64,000 nt of DNA, taken from assembly GCA_016793115.1 (NCBI GenBank), contig JAEUIN010000273.1, forward strand, positions 220,767-284,766, read 5' to 3'. Of the stretch, positions 25,318 through 33,882 are shown piece by piece (position 1 is the first letter of the stretch; every line of letters begins with the position of its first letter). Position numbers and translations under genes: made by a program. Source of the DNA: Planctomycetaceae bacterium (GTDB lineage: Bacteria; Planctomycetota; Planctomycetia; Pirellulales; PNKZ01). The notes below the pieces were generated by a model, which saw nothing but the letters and a program-made list of their open reading frames with translations, did no database searches and was not told the origin of the DNA.

Positions 25318-26892
25318 CTAAGCTTTCTTGGCGCCCGCGCGCTGAAGGAGATTGTGCGTGATGATTTGGACGCGCTCGTCGGGGCCATGCGGTCGCGACC
25401 AATGCGACCAAGGTAGCATATGCCCGGGCGGACTCGCGAGTCCCTGAGCCCACCAGATCGTCGAGGCGTTGAAGACGAAGTTGTCGTGGGGGCCTGGGTA
25501 GATGGTAGCGGTCCAATGCCCGGGTCTTACGCCGCCGGAAAGCACCGTTCCTTCTCCCACGACCTCTAATCCCGGTATCTTCGCCGGCTCGCCGTGATAT
25601 TCCCAACCGATTAGGCCGGGAATGCGGTCGCCCGCCCTCATGCCGGTTCCGGCAAACATCCAGTGGTCCGGCTTCGTGCAGATCCAATCCCCTGCGCCGT
25701 TGAACGGCACGATCGTTCGCGCTCCGATTAACAATCCTTCGTCAGGTCCGGCCGACGGAAACGGACCCATCATCTGGCCGTAATTCCTTGTCTCTTCTTC
25801 CGACATCGGGCCGAAGCTCGCTCGGCGCGTAATCACGCGATCGGCCGTGCCGTCGGCGGCCGGCGTAAAAGGCGAAACCATATAAGCGGTGTTCGCCGAC
25901 AAAAACAGGATACTCACGCCTTGCTTCACGGCGTTCTCGAGCGTTTCGTATTGGCGCACGTCCCAATATTCGTCGTGTCCGACGCTGAGCACCACTTTCG
26001 ATCGTAGCGGTTCATCGCGATCGATCATATCGACGTTCGAACAATAGGTGACGTCGTATCCCTGTTGCTCGAGCCAATAACAAAGCGGGAATTCCCACAA
26101 CAGAAACTCGCCGGAGCCGACCGACATCGGTGCATCGACGATCTGCGGATACTTGGCATACGGACGATCGAATGACACTGCGACGTCGGGTACGTGCGCA
26201 CCGTCGGGATGCGTATAGAGCGAGTACGAATCCGGCCATTTATTGTAGGCCTGCCATGTGTTGTCGCTGCACTGAAATAGGATGTCCGCCTTACGTCGAT
26301 CACGGACGATGAAAACGACGTAGCTTTGCCAATAACCGGAACCGCCGCTCTCGGTAAGCGTCGTGAGGCGACCAAGATAGACGCCGCTTAGCCAATCGCT
26401 CGGAATTTGAATTTCAGCGCTCGTCGACCAACGACATTCGCGGACCCGATTCGGACCAACTTCAGGAATCGGTTGCGGTTTCCCCGCCAGCGGTCCCAAC
26501 GTTTGCATCAACCGAGCCCCTTTACCGCCGTAGTAGCCGAGGCGGAAGATCTCAATCTGAAACGGCGCCGCAGGGTCGCAGGAAACCTTGAACGCGATCC
26601 TTTGTCCCGCCTCAACGCTTTGACGCGAACAATAACCTTCGATGGCGGGTGAACGGCTTCCCCCGGTTTTGTCGAGCCGCACACGTGTGAGCTGCCAATC
26701 GTTCGAGCCGGCCAAGTCGTTCTCGGCCGCGACGACATTGGACGACTCCGCTGTCCGTCGACAAGGAGCGGCATCGGCCGCTTGAGCGCCGGGTGCGATC
26801 AATCCTTCTCCAGTCGAGGAAACGGCTAAGGATGCCGCTAACCCTTGTTTGAGAACATCCCGTCGACTCGATCGTCGAATGCTGTCGGCCAT
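25318..26892 (-). CDS. Tat-exported protein with N,N-dimethylformamidase beta-subunit-like domain
   Basis: The start at 26892 gives MADSIRRSSRRDVLKQGLAA, a twin-arginine signal; ATGs at 26946 and 26934 are alternatives. The mature protein of about 470 residues matches the DMFase-beta-like C-terminal family: IEIFRLGYYGGKGARLM, ADILFQCSDNTWQAYNKW, the motif VVLSVGHDEYWD, and LFLSANTAYM. In DMFase the family hydrolyses dimethylformamide with an iron ligated by two tyrosines and a glutamate. In other genomes, members are exported proteins of unknown function, and no partner alpha subunit was seen here. Substrate should be treated as unknown. It shares a divergent region with the bacteriophytochrome gene. 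Confidence 0.8.
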   Translation of the reverse strand: MADSIRRSSRRDVLKQGLAASLAVSSTGEGLIAPGAQAADAAPCRRTAESSNVVAAENDLAGSNDWQLTRVRLDKTGGSRSPAIEGYCSRQSVEAGQRIAFKVSCDPAAPFQIEIFRLGYYGGKGARLMQTLGPLAGKPQPIPEVGPNRVRECRWSTSAEIQIPSDWLSGVYLGRLTTLTESGGSGYWQSYVVFIVRDRRKADILFQCSDNTWQAYNKWPDSYSLYTHPDGAHVPDVAVSFDRPYAKYPQIVDAPMSVGSGEFLLWEFPLCYWLEQQGYDVTYCSNVDMIDRDEPLRSKVVLSVGHDEYWDVRQYETLENAVKQGVSILFLSANTAYMVSPFTPAADGTADRVITRRASFGPMSEEETRNYGQMMGPFPSAGPDEGLLIGARTIVPFNGAGDWICTKPDHWMFAGTGMRAGDRIPGLIGWEYHGEPAKIPGLEVVGEGTVLSGGVRPGHWTATIYPGPHDNFVFNASTIWWAQGLASPPGHMLPWSHWSRPHGPDERVQIITHNLLQRAGAKKA

Positions 26893-26947
26893 GCGATCCA
26901 CTCGAGTGAATAAAGTTGGTCGAAGATCGATCATCTTACCACTCAAA

Positions 26948-26968
26948 ATCGCATCATTAAAATGCGAT
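26948..26968. promoter_or_regulatory. 7+7 inverted repeat upstream of bphP
   Basis: ATCGCAT (26948-26954) and ATGCGAT (26962-26968) are a perfect inverted repeat with the spacer CATTAAA, 85 bases before the bphP start and 56 bases before the Tat protein start on the other strand. A 10-base palindrome CACTCGAGTG lies about 50 bases away. Either could be an operator for one of the two divergent genes. No protein partner is known. Confidence 0.4.
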
Positions 26969-27052
26969 AGAATCCGCCGGTGATCGCCGGACTTCTCGCT
27001 GCGCTCGCCCGCTTTTTAGTACCGCAATTATTGCCGGAGAGAAGTCTGCTGC

Positions 27053-29278
27053 ATGACGAGGCCCACGCGTTCGCAAATCGACGTCACGGATTGCGATCGT
27101 GAGCCGATATGGATTCCCGGAAGCATTCAGCCCCATGGGTTTTTGTTGGTGCTGGAAGAACCGTCGTTCCAGGTCGTTCAAGCGGCCGTCGATACGACCA
27201 GCTTCCTTCAAGGCGTCGATCCGCTGGGCAAAACTCTCGATGAAATCTTCGGCCCAAAGCTGGGTCGTCAATTGGCGATGGATTTGGGGCACGATGCCTA
27301 CAGCGACACGCCTCGCCAGTTGAGAACTTTCCAACTTGCCGGCGATCTCGAACTTCGCGCAATTGCCCATCGGCATCAGGGCCGGCTCATCGTCGAATTC
27401 GAAAAAACAACTTCGGCGGCCGAGGCGGAATTCGTCAACCTGTATTCGATGTCGACGCGCTTCGTCGGCGCGCTGCAATCGGCGGTCGACGTCGCCGAAC
27501 TGCAGTCGATCGCGGCCGAAGAAGTACGCAAGCTCACTGGGTTTGATCGGGTTCTTGTGTATCAATTCGACGATGAATGGAACGGCACGGTCGTCGCCGA
27601 ATCGCGTAACGAACGTCTTCCTTCTTATATGGGCCTGCGATTCCCGGCGAGCGATATCCCGGCGCAGGCGCGCGATCTCTATCGCTTGAATCGGCTGCGC
27701 ATGATCGTGACGGCCGATTACCGGCCCGTACCGTTGACGCCGGCCGTCGACCCGGCGACGGGCAAACCGCTCGACATGAGCTATTGCGTGTTGCGCAGCG
27801 TCTCGCCGGTTCATTTGGAATACATGCGCAACATGGGCACGGCGGCATCGATGTCGATCTCCGTGATCGACCGAGGCAGACTGTGGGGACTAATCTCCTG
27901 TCACCATGCCGAACCGCGACTCGTACCGTTCGTGGTTCGTAGCGCGTGCGACTTCATCGGCCAAGTGCTGGGACTGCAGATCCAATCGCGCATGCGTTCT
28001 GCCGATGCGGAGCAACGCCTGCGGCTGAGATCGAAAGAGTCGCGATTACTGACCGCCATGGCGGCGTCGGACGACTATCGAGTCGGGCTCATTACCGAGG
28101 CGGACGACCTTTTGGCCATCGCCTCGGCCCAGGGGGCGGCCGTCGTAACCGAAGACAAACTGCTCACGGTCGGAGCTACGCCGGGCGAAGCGGAGATTCG
28201 CCGCATCGTAGGTTGGCTCGCGCAAGACGTCCGTCGAGAAGTCTTCACTTCATCGCAACTTCCGGAAGAAGCGCCTCAACTGAATGCGAACGTCGCCGGT
28301 CTGGCGGCCATCGCAATTTCAAAACTGCATCGGAGCTATGTGCTGTGGTTCCGCTCCGAATTCGCAACGATCGTCACTTGGGCCGGCGATCCGCGTAAAT
28401 CGACGTCTTCGGAGCCCGGCGATTCGTATTTGCATCCGCGCAAATCGTTCGAACGCTGGATTGAGACCGTCCGCGGGCGTTCCTTGCCGTTCAGCGACGT
28501 CGAGATCGAAATGCTCGTCGAGTTGCGCAACTCGATCCTCGGGATTGTTCTTCGCACTGCGGAAGAGATGGCGGATCTCACTGCGGAACTGCGGCGCAGC
28601 AACCAAGAACTGGAAGCCTTCAGCTACTCGGTTTCTCATGATTTACGAGCACCGTTTCGGCACATCGTCGGCTACTCCGAATTGCTGCGCGAACGAGCTC
28701 AATCGCGCCTCACGCCGGACGATAAACGGCATTTAGCGATCATCGCCGAGTCGGCGCAAACGGCCGGCCAACTGGTCGATAATCTTCTCGCCTTTTCCCG
28801 CATGGGGCGAGCAAGACTTGAGCGGAGATTGGTCGACCTGAACTTGGTGCTAGCCGAAGCCCGTGACGATGTGATGCTCGACGCCAAGGGGCGAGCGGTT
28901 CGATGGGAAATCGCTGAATTGCCCGAGGTTTACGTCGATCCGGCGATGCTTCGCTCTGCGGTACACAATTTGCTTTCGAATGCGTTGAAGTTTACCCGCC
29001 ATCGCGCGGAAGCAGTTGTGCGCGTCGAAGCGTGGGATACGTCCGACGAGCACGTGATTGCAGTGCGCGACAACGGCGTCGGCTTCGATATGGCGTACGT
29101 CGACAAACTCTTCGGCGTGTTCCAACGTATGCATCGAATGGAAGACTATGAAGGTACGGGCATTGGATTGGCCAATGTCCGCAGAATCATTTCGCGCCAC
29201 GGCGGACGCACCTGGGCGGAAGGGGAACCGGACCACGGCGCATCGTTCTATTTTAGCCTTCCGAAACGACTACCATGA
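27053..29278 (+). CDS. bphP: Bacteriophytochrome photoreceptor histidine kinase
   Basis: A 741-residue red/far-red sensor kinase. Residues 1-110 are the PAS domain with the bilin-attachment Cys14 in VTDCDREPIW, normally DREPIH in bacteriophytochromes; here the His is Trp. The GAF domain follows: RFPASDIPAQARDLY with D201, H254 in SPVHLEY and H284 in LISCHHAEP, all at the same relative spacing as D207, H260 and H290 of Deinococcus BphP. The PHY domain has the tongue motif HPRKSFERW. HisKA carries the His in SVSHDLRAPF, and the HATPase has N-box LLSNALKF and GTGIGLANV. It forms an operon with three downstream genes (stop and start overlap ATGA). The chromophore is presumably biliverdin made by bphO. 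A GGAG stretch at 27036-27039 is the likely ribosome site. Confidence 0.95.
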   Translation: MTRPTRSQIDVTDCDREPIWIPGSIQPHGFLLVLEEPSFQVVQAAVDTTSFLQGVDPLGKTLDEIFGPKLGRQLAMDLGHDAYSDTPRQLRTFQLAGDLELRAIAHRHQGRLIVEFEKTTSAAEAEFVNLYSMSTRFVGALQSAVDVAELQSIAAEEVRKLTGFDRVLVYQFDDEWNGTVVAESRNERLPSYMGLRFPASDIPAQARDLYRLNRLRMIVTADYRPVPLTPAVDPATGKPLDMSYCVLRSVSPVHLEYMRNMGTAASMSISVIDRGRLWGLISCHHAEPRLVPFVVRSACDFIGQVLGLQIQSRMRSADAEQRLRLRSKESRLLTAMAASDDYRVGLITEADDLLAIASAQGAAVVTEDKLLTVGATPGEAEIRRIVGWLAQDVRREVFTSSQLPEEAPQLNANVAGLAAIAISKLHRSYVLWFRSEFATIVTWAGDPRKSTSSEPGDSYLHPRKSFERWIETVRGRSLPFSDVEIEMLVELRNSILGIVLRTAEEMADLTAELRRSNQELEAFSYSVSHDLRAPFRHIVGYSELLRERAQSRLTPDDKRHLAIIAESAQTAGQLVDNLLAFSRMGRARLERRLVDLNLVLAEARDDVMLDAKGRAVRWEIAELPEVYVDPAMLRSAVHNLLSNALKFTRHRAEAVVRVEAWDTSDEHVIAVRDNGVGFDMAYVDKLFGVFQRMHRMEDYEGTGIGLANVRRIISRHGGRTWAEGEPDHGASFYFSLPKRLP

Positions 29279-29766
29279 CGAACTTACTAAAGCCCATCTT
29301 GTTGGTGGAAGACAATCCGAAAGATTTGGAACTGACGCTCGTCGCTTTGGAGAAGAGTAATCTAGCGAACGAAGTCATTACCGTGCGCGACGGCGTCGAG
29401 GCCCTCGACTACTTGTTTCAGCGCGGCTTTTGGCGCGAACGTCCGGCGGGAAATCCGGCCGTGGTTCTGCTCGATCTCAAGCTGCCGAAACTCGACGGCA
29501 CGCAAGTGTTAAAGGCCATCCGCGAAGACAAGACGCTGCAATCCGTTCCGGTCGTCATCCTCACTTCCTCTCGCGAAGAACAAGATTTGCTGAACAGTTA
29601 CAAATTGGGCGTCAACGCCTATGTCGTCAAACCGGTCGCGTTCAAGGATTTCATAGAGGCGATTCAAGCTCTGGGCATCTTCTGGGCGGTGCTGAACGAA
29701 CCGCCGCCGGGGAGCGTCAAACCTCGGTTTATCGAGCCTGCGCCGTCTGCGTCGCCGGGGAACTGA
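29275..29766 (+). CDS. Rcp1-like response regulator
   Basis: A single-domain receiver of 163 residues, like the cyanobacterial phytochrome partner Rcp1. Acidic pocket E12-D13 (LVEDNPKD), phospho-acceptor Asp67 in LLDLKLPKLDG, the switch Thr in VILTSSREEQD and Lys in VVKPVAFKDF are present. There is no output domain, so it probably shuttles phosphate or binds a target directly. Its start codon overlaps the bphP stop by four bases, which implies translational coupling and that BphP is its kinase. The tail after residue 140 is Pro-rich and probably disordered. Confidence 0.93.
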   Translation: MTNLLKPILLVEDNPKDLELTLVALEKSNLANEVITVRDGVEALDYLFQRGFWRERPAGNPAVVLLDLKLPKLDGTQVLKAIREDKTLQSVPVVILTSSREEQDLLNSYKLGVNAYVVKPVAFKDFIEAIQALGIFWAVLNEPPPGSVKPRFIEPAPSASPGN

Positions 29767-29796
29767 TAATCCGGAGATTCTTGAAGGGCGACAAAT

Positions 29797-31725
29797 ATGG
29801 TGGAAGCTTCCATCCTATTACTCGAAGATAGTTCGCTCGACGCGGAGCTTGTGCAAGCGCGCCTCGAGCAAGCCGGCTTCACGTTCCAATTGGAGTGCGT
29901 CGACTCGCGGCGCGGTTTCGAAACTGCGGTATCGTCCCGGCGCTACGATATCATCCTCGCCGATCACACGTTGCCCGACTACGACGGTCGGACCGCGCTC
30001 AATTTGACCCGTTCGCTTGGTCTTGATACTCCGTTTATCTTCGTCTCCGGTACGCTGGGTGAAGAGCTCGCCGTCGATATGCTCAAGAGCGGCGCCAACG
30101 ACTACGTTTTGAAGCAGCGGCTCGAGCGTTTAGTGCCCGCCGTGCGCGAAGCGTTGAAGCTTGTCGCCGAACGGCGAGAAAAGCGTCGGATCGAAGAGGA
30201 ATTGCGGCTCGTCGAGCAACGCTATCGACAACTTTTCGAAGATGCGCCCGACGGGATCTTCATCGCCGACGAACGCGGTCTGTTGCAGGAAGCCAATCGA
30301 AGCGGTTGCCAGATGTTGGGCTACACCGAACTAGAGCTTATCGGCAAACCCGTCGCGGATTTCATGCGTTCCGACGATCAAAACCGCCTTGAGCAGGTGC
30401 GGGCCGAATTAGCCGACGCCGGTGCGGTTCATACGGGCGAGTGGGAATTGTTGCGCCGCGACGGCGCGCCGTTGCCCGTGGAAGTTAAGGTCCGCACCCT
30501 GACCGACGGGCGAGCGCAAGCTTTCGTCCGCGACATTCGAGAACGCAAGCAAACCGAGACGGCGCTCCGCGATGCGGACCGGCGAAAAGACGAATTCCTA
30601 GCGATGTTGGCGCATGAATTGCGCAATCCCCTGGCGCCCATTCGCAATGCTCTGCATGTTCTCAAGTTGCAGGGTCCGCACGATCCGACGATTGACCAAA
30701 CGGCGAAGATCATGACCCGTCAGGTCGACCACATGGTTCGGCTTGTCGACGATTTGCTCGACGTTTCACGAATCACGCGTGGGAAAATCACGCTGCGTCG
30801 TGAATCGATCGTGCTCAATGACGTGGCTGCCCGCGCGATTGAGGCGGCGCGCCCGTTGATCGACGCTCGTCGTCATGCGCTCCACGTCGAACTCCCGACC
30901 GACGAACTATGTCTGCGCGCCGACGGCAACCGTCTAGCCCAAGTGATTACTAATCTTCTCATCAACGCTGCGAAGTTTACGCCCGAAAACGGAAACCTCA
31001 AACTGTCGATTCGCCGCTCGGTCGATGAAGCGATCATTACCGTGAGCGACGACGGAGTCGGCATCGCCCCCGATGCGCTGCGGAGCATTTTCGATCTATT
31101 CGTGCAAGCCGACGCAACTCTGGATCGCGCCCAAGGTGGACTGGGCATCGGTCTGACGCTTGTCAGAAGCATCGTGGAAATGCACGGCGGACGCGTCGAG
31201 GTGCAAAGTGCCGGCGTCGGTCTCGGCAGTACCTTTACGGTGACACTTCCGGCCGATCGTCGTCAATCGACCCCGTCGAGTAACGGCGCTCCGCCCGTCG
31301 CATCATTGGGTACCAACGCGTTGCGGCGGCGGCTCCGTGTCTTGATCGTCGACGACAACCACGACTCGGCCGCCACTTTGGCCGCCGTGCTGAGACTCTG
31401 GGGATGCGACGTGGTAAGCGCTTACGACGGCGTCGAGGCACTTAGGCTTGCCGGAGAACGCAAGCCGCATTTGATTCTGCTCGATCTTGGTTTGCCGGGC
31501 ATGAACGGCTTCGAAGTCATTCGGCAGATTCGCAAAAGCGATGAATTTGCCGACATTTGCGTCGCGGCCGTCACCGGTTATGGGGCCGAAGAGGATCGTC
31601 GACGAACGGCGGAGACCGGCTTCCAGCATCACCTGGTGAAACCGGTTGATACGCGTGATCTGCAAGACCTGCTGCTGGGCTTGGTCGGTCGCATAGATGC
31701 TGCGCTCGATTCTAACCGAGATTGA
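29797..31725 (+). CDS. Hybrid histidine kinase: REC-PAS-HisKA-HATPase-REC
   Basis: The third gene of the phytochrome operon, 642 residues, no membrane segment, so cytoplasmic. Residues 1-120 are a receiver with Asp56 in ILADHTLPDYDG; residues about 140-255 are PAS (FEDAPDGIFIADERG); HisKA has His273 in AHELRNPLAP; the HATPase contains LINAAKF and GGLGIGLTLV; a second receiver follows from about residue 510 with the acceptor in LILLDLGLPGMNG. Two receivers and a PAS suggest it integrates the phytochrome signal from the Rcp1-like protein with another input. The C-terminal HisKA-HATPase-REC part strongly resembles the ethylene-receptor-like kinase at 19385. AGGG at 29785-29788 lies before the ATG. 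Confidence 0.93.
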   Translation: MVEASILLLEDSSLDAELVQARLEQAGFTFQLECVDSRRGFETAVSSRRYDIILADHTLPDYDGRTALNLTRSLGLDTPFIFVSGTLGEELAVDMLKSGANDYVLKQRLERLVPAVREALKLVAERREKRRIEEELRLVEQRYRQLFEDAPDGIFIADERGLLQEANRSGCQMLGYTELELIGKPVADFMRSDDQNRLEQVRAELADAGAVHTGEWELLRRDGAPLPVEVKVRTLTDGRAQAFVRDIRERKQTETALRDADRRKDEFLAMLAHELRNPLAPIRNALHVLKLQGPHDPTIDQTAKIMTRQVDHMVRLVDDLLDVSRITRGKITLRRESIVLNDVAARAIEAARPLIDARRHALHVELPTDELCLRADGNRLAQVITNLLINAAKFTPENGNLKLSIRRSVDEAIITVSDDGVGIAPDALRSIFDLFVQADATLDRAQGGLGIGLTLVRSIVEMHGGRVEVQSAGVGLGSTFTVTLPADRRQSTPSSNGAPPVASLGTNALRRRLRVLIVDDNHDSAATLAAVLRLWGCDVVSAYDGVEALRLAGERKPHLILLDLGLPGMNGFEVIRQIRKSDEFADICVAAVTGYGAEEDRRRTAETGFQHHLVKPVDTRDLQDLLLGLVGRIDAALDSNRD

Positions 31726-31733
31726 CCGTGTTA

Positions 31734-32285
31734 ATGACCGCACTCAAGGCCGCGACCGCGCAACAACACCGGCTCCTGGAAGCGGTCGTCGATCCCTCGC
31801 GTGCGGATCTTACGCGCGACGGCTACGTTGCGCTGTTGAGAAAGTTCCATGGATTCTTGCATCCGTGGGAGCGGCTCATCGCTTCGTGCCTCAGCGGGCG
31901 ATTGCTTGAAATCTTCAACTATCGTCGTAAGTTGCCGTGGTTGGCGGCCGACCTCCAGGCTCTCGATCCTCCCGGCCGGACCCCGCCGCCGGATTGCCCG
32001 AACCTGCCGCCGATCCAACGGACCGCGGCCGCGATCGGCTCGTGGTATGTCATCGAAGGTTCTACCCTGGGCGGACAACTTATTACCCGGCGGCTCCTCG
32101 GACGTTGGGGGCTCTCTCCCGAACACGGCCTGCGCTACTTTTCCGGCTATGGCAACGCCACTCCGACAAATTGGACGGACTTCCGCAACCGGGCCGAAAC
32201 AAGCGTCGACGCGGCGGAATACCAAGACGCGACTGCGGCGGCCTGCGACACGTTCGACTCACTGCGCAATTGGTTCGACGCCTAG
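31734..32285 (+). CDS. bphO: Biliverdin-producing heme oxygenase
   Basis: The frame is open from a TTG at 31722 that overlaps the previous stop; ATG 31734 is taken as start, with GTG 31728 also possible. The 183-residue product fits the BphO family, which opens heme to biliverdin, iron and CO using O2 and reductant. The heme-ligand His is in AQQHRLLEAV, and the conserved distal helix is seen in SWYVIEGSTLGGQLI. Being last in the operon it should supply the biliverdin chromophore of BphP, so the operon is a self-contained photosensory unit. Confidence 0.9.
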   Translation: MTALKAATAQQHRLLEAVVDPSRADLTRDGYVALLRKFHGFLHPWERLIASCLSGRLLEIFNYRRKLPWLAADLQALDPPGRTPPPDCPNLPPIQRTAAAIGSWYVIEGSTLGGQLITRRLLGRWGLSPEHGLRYFSGYGNATPTNWTDFRNRAETSVDAAEYQDATAAACDTFDSLRNWFDA

Positions 32286-32376
32286 TCTCTTCAATTTCGA
32301 GACTTATCCGAACCCGCGGGGTTCAATCCGGTACGTCTTCACGTAGTCCAGTTCACTTCTAAGCCGGACGGCACTC

Positions 32377-32937
32377 TTGGGAACGCTCATTCAGCATCGT
32401 TTTTCGTCGACGACGGCGGTCGTCGCATGGATGATCGCGCTTTCCTCGTACGCGGCGGCGGAACTTCCCGCGATCGGTCGCGCGCCGTCGGCGCTCAGGG
32501 CCGAAGTTTTACAACCGAACGGCGAATATGCGGAATCCGAACTTGTCGCGGAGTCGCAAGAAAAACCGGTAGTCTACCTCTTGATTCCAGCTACGCGGTG
32601 GGATCGCCCGATCGCTAGGTTTCTAAAAACCCTCGACGAAAAACTGCCGGGCTCAAGCGCCAAGGCCGAAGTTCGCGCCGTGTGGCTCACCGCCGATGCC
32701 GCGGCGACGCGCGAGTATTTGCAGCGCGTTGCGCAGTCGCTGCAACTGCAGCGCACCTCGCTCGCCCTAGTGGCCGACGAAGCCGGGCCCGCCGGTTGGC
32801 AAGTCGCCGGCGGCGTCCAACTCGCCGTCGTCGTAGCGTATCACGGTAAAGTCGTCGCCGCGACGGAGCTCGGCTCCGCCAACGAAACCGACGTGCCGCC
32901 CGTCGTCGAGGCCGTTGCGAAAGCGCTCGACGAATAG
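32377..32937 (+). CDS. Small exported protein of unknown function
   Basis: This frame starts at TTG 32377 with a hydrophobic region TTAVVAWMIALSSYAAAEL that can be a signal peptide, although the first in-frame ATG is at 32431, inside the hydrophobic segment. The mature protein is about 155 residues with a thioredoxin-like alternation: EKPVVYLLIPATRWDRPIAR, then AEVRAVWLTADAAATREYLQ. No redox Cys pair is present, so it is not an active oxidoreductase of the usual type. I do not recognise it. Codon use is normal. Confidence 0.6.
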   Translation: MGTLIQHRFSSTTAVVAWMIALSSYAAAELPAIGRAPSALRAEVLQPNGEYAESELVAESQEKPVVYLLIPATRWDRPIARFLKTLDEKLPGSSAKAEVRAVWLTADAAATREYLQRVAQSLQLQRTSLALVADEAGPAGWQVAGGVQLAVVVAYHGKVVAATELGSANETDVPPVVEAVAKALDE

Positions 32938-32953
32938 GCAGGCCTCTACGCCG

Positions 32954-33733
32954 CTATTTCTTCTTGGTCGTGCGCGTCGGTTTCGGCAACTCGAACGGCT
33001 CGGTGCGCATGATGCTGACGCTTGTTGCCAGCGGCGGATTGCCCTTCACGCCCCAGACGAAGACCCGTGCATCGTTGCCCGCCATTTGCGGTTGATTGCG
33101 CAAATACACCGTGACATTGCGATCCTCGGCGTCGGCCATGTCGAGCGTGAAGATGGCTCCTTCGAGATCAGGGCGCGGGTTGCGAATCGGCTGCGAACTC
33201 GGTCGCTGAATATTCATGCCCGGCGGTCCGGAATTAGTCGAACTGCTCTGCGGACGCACGTAGTAACCGGTTCCCCGCTGCGTGGCGAGCCGCATGGGAG
33301 TCGTAGCGGAGAGGTTGCCGCAATAATGCACTTCCCAAGTGCTCGCCCCTTCGGAAATATAAACCCAATTACCGGCGATCGGCATCTGCGGATGGTACGA
33401 CATCCGCCAATTGGTGATCTTTCCGTTGCCGCGCGGGTCTAAATCGCCGCTGACGCGTACTTGCGCGCCGGGCGGAATGTCCGTGACCGGCATCTCGAGC
33501 GTGATCGACACGTAGGTGTCGCGTCCGACTGCGATCGTTTGATCGCCCCGGTCGTCCGTATCGACGACGACGTAGCCGGCGCCGAAATTCTTGAGCTTCC
33601 CCTGAGCGAGTTGCTCGAGACGGGGCTGCTGCAACACAATGCCTTGTGCTGAAGCGGCAGCGGCGGCGAATAGGCCGCCGAGTCCGAGAAAAGAGGCGAA
33701 GCCCGCGATCAAACAAACAGGTCGCGACCACAT
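32954..33733 (-). CDS. Exported protein of unknown function
   Basis: The ATG 33733 leads a signal peptide (hydrophobic residues 7-27 ending ASAQG), giving about 230 mature residues. Features are a beta-rich first half (DTYVSITLEMPVTDIPPGAQ), a Ser/Pro/Arg-rich linker around residues 160-185 and a second beta-rich segment with NVTVYLRNQPQMAG, ending in Lys-rich PTRTTKKK. I do not recognise it. It is convergent with the gene at 32377, leaving 16 bases between. Confidence 0.65.
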   Translation of the reverse strand: MWSRPVCLIAGFASFLGLGGLFAAAAASAQGIVLQQPRLEQLAQGKLKNFGAGYVVVDTDDRGDQTIAVGRDTYVSITLEMPVTDIPPGAQVRVSGDLDPRGNGKITNWRMSYHPQMPIAGNWVYISEGASTWEVHYCGNLSATTPMRLATQRGTGYYVRPQSSSTNSGPPGMNIQRPSSQPIRNPRPDLEGAIFTLDMADAEDRNVTVYLRNQPQMAGNDARVFVWGVKGNPPLATSVSIMRTEPFELPKPTRTTKKK

Positions 33734-33838
33734 AGCGATACTCCTCGGGTAAGGACGGGAGCTTCGTAACGGCCTACTGACTTCCTTGCGTTTGACGTTC
33801 CTGGAGGGCTTTTCGTTTCGGCGAAAACAATCTTAGGG

Positions 33839-33872
33839 AAAAAAACCGCCGCCGACATTGAGTCGGCGGCGG
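33839..33872 (-). terminator. Rho-independent terminator after the TIM-barrel gene
   Basis: CCGCCGCCGAC (33846-33856) pairs with GTCGGCGGCGG (33862-33872) around a five-base loop. On the minus strand a run of seven T (33839-33845) follows. It begins 10 bases after the stop of the isomerase gene at 33883. Confidence 0.88.
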
Positions 33873-33882
33873 GCCGAATTCG

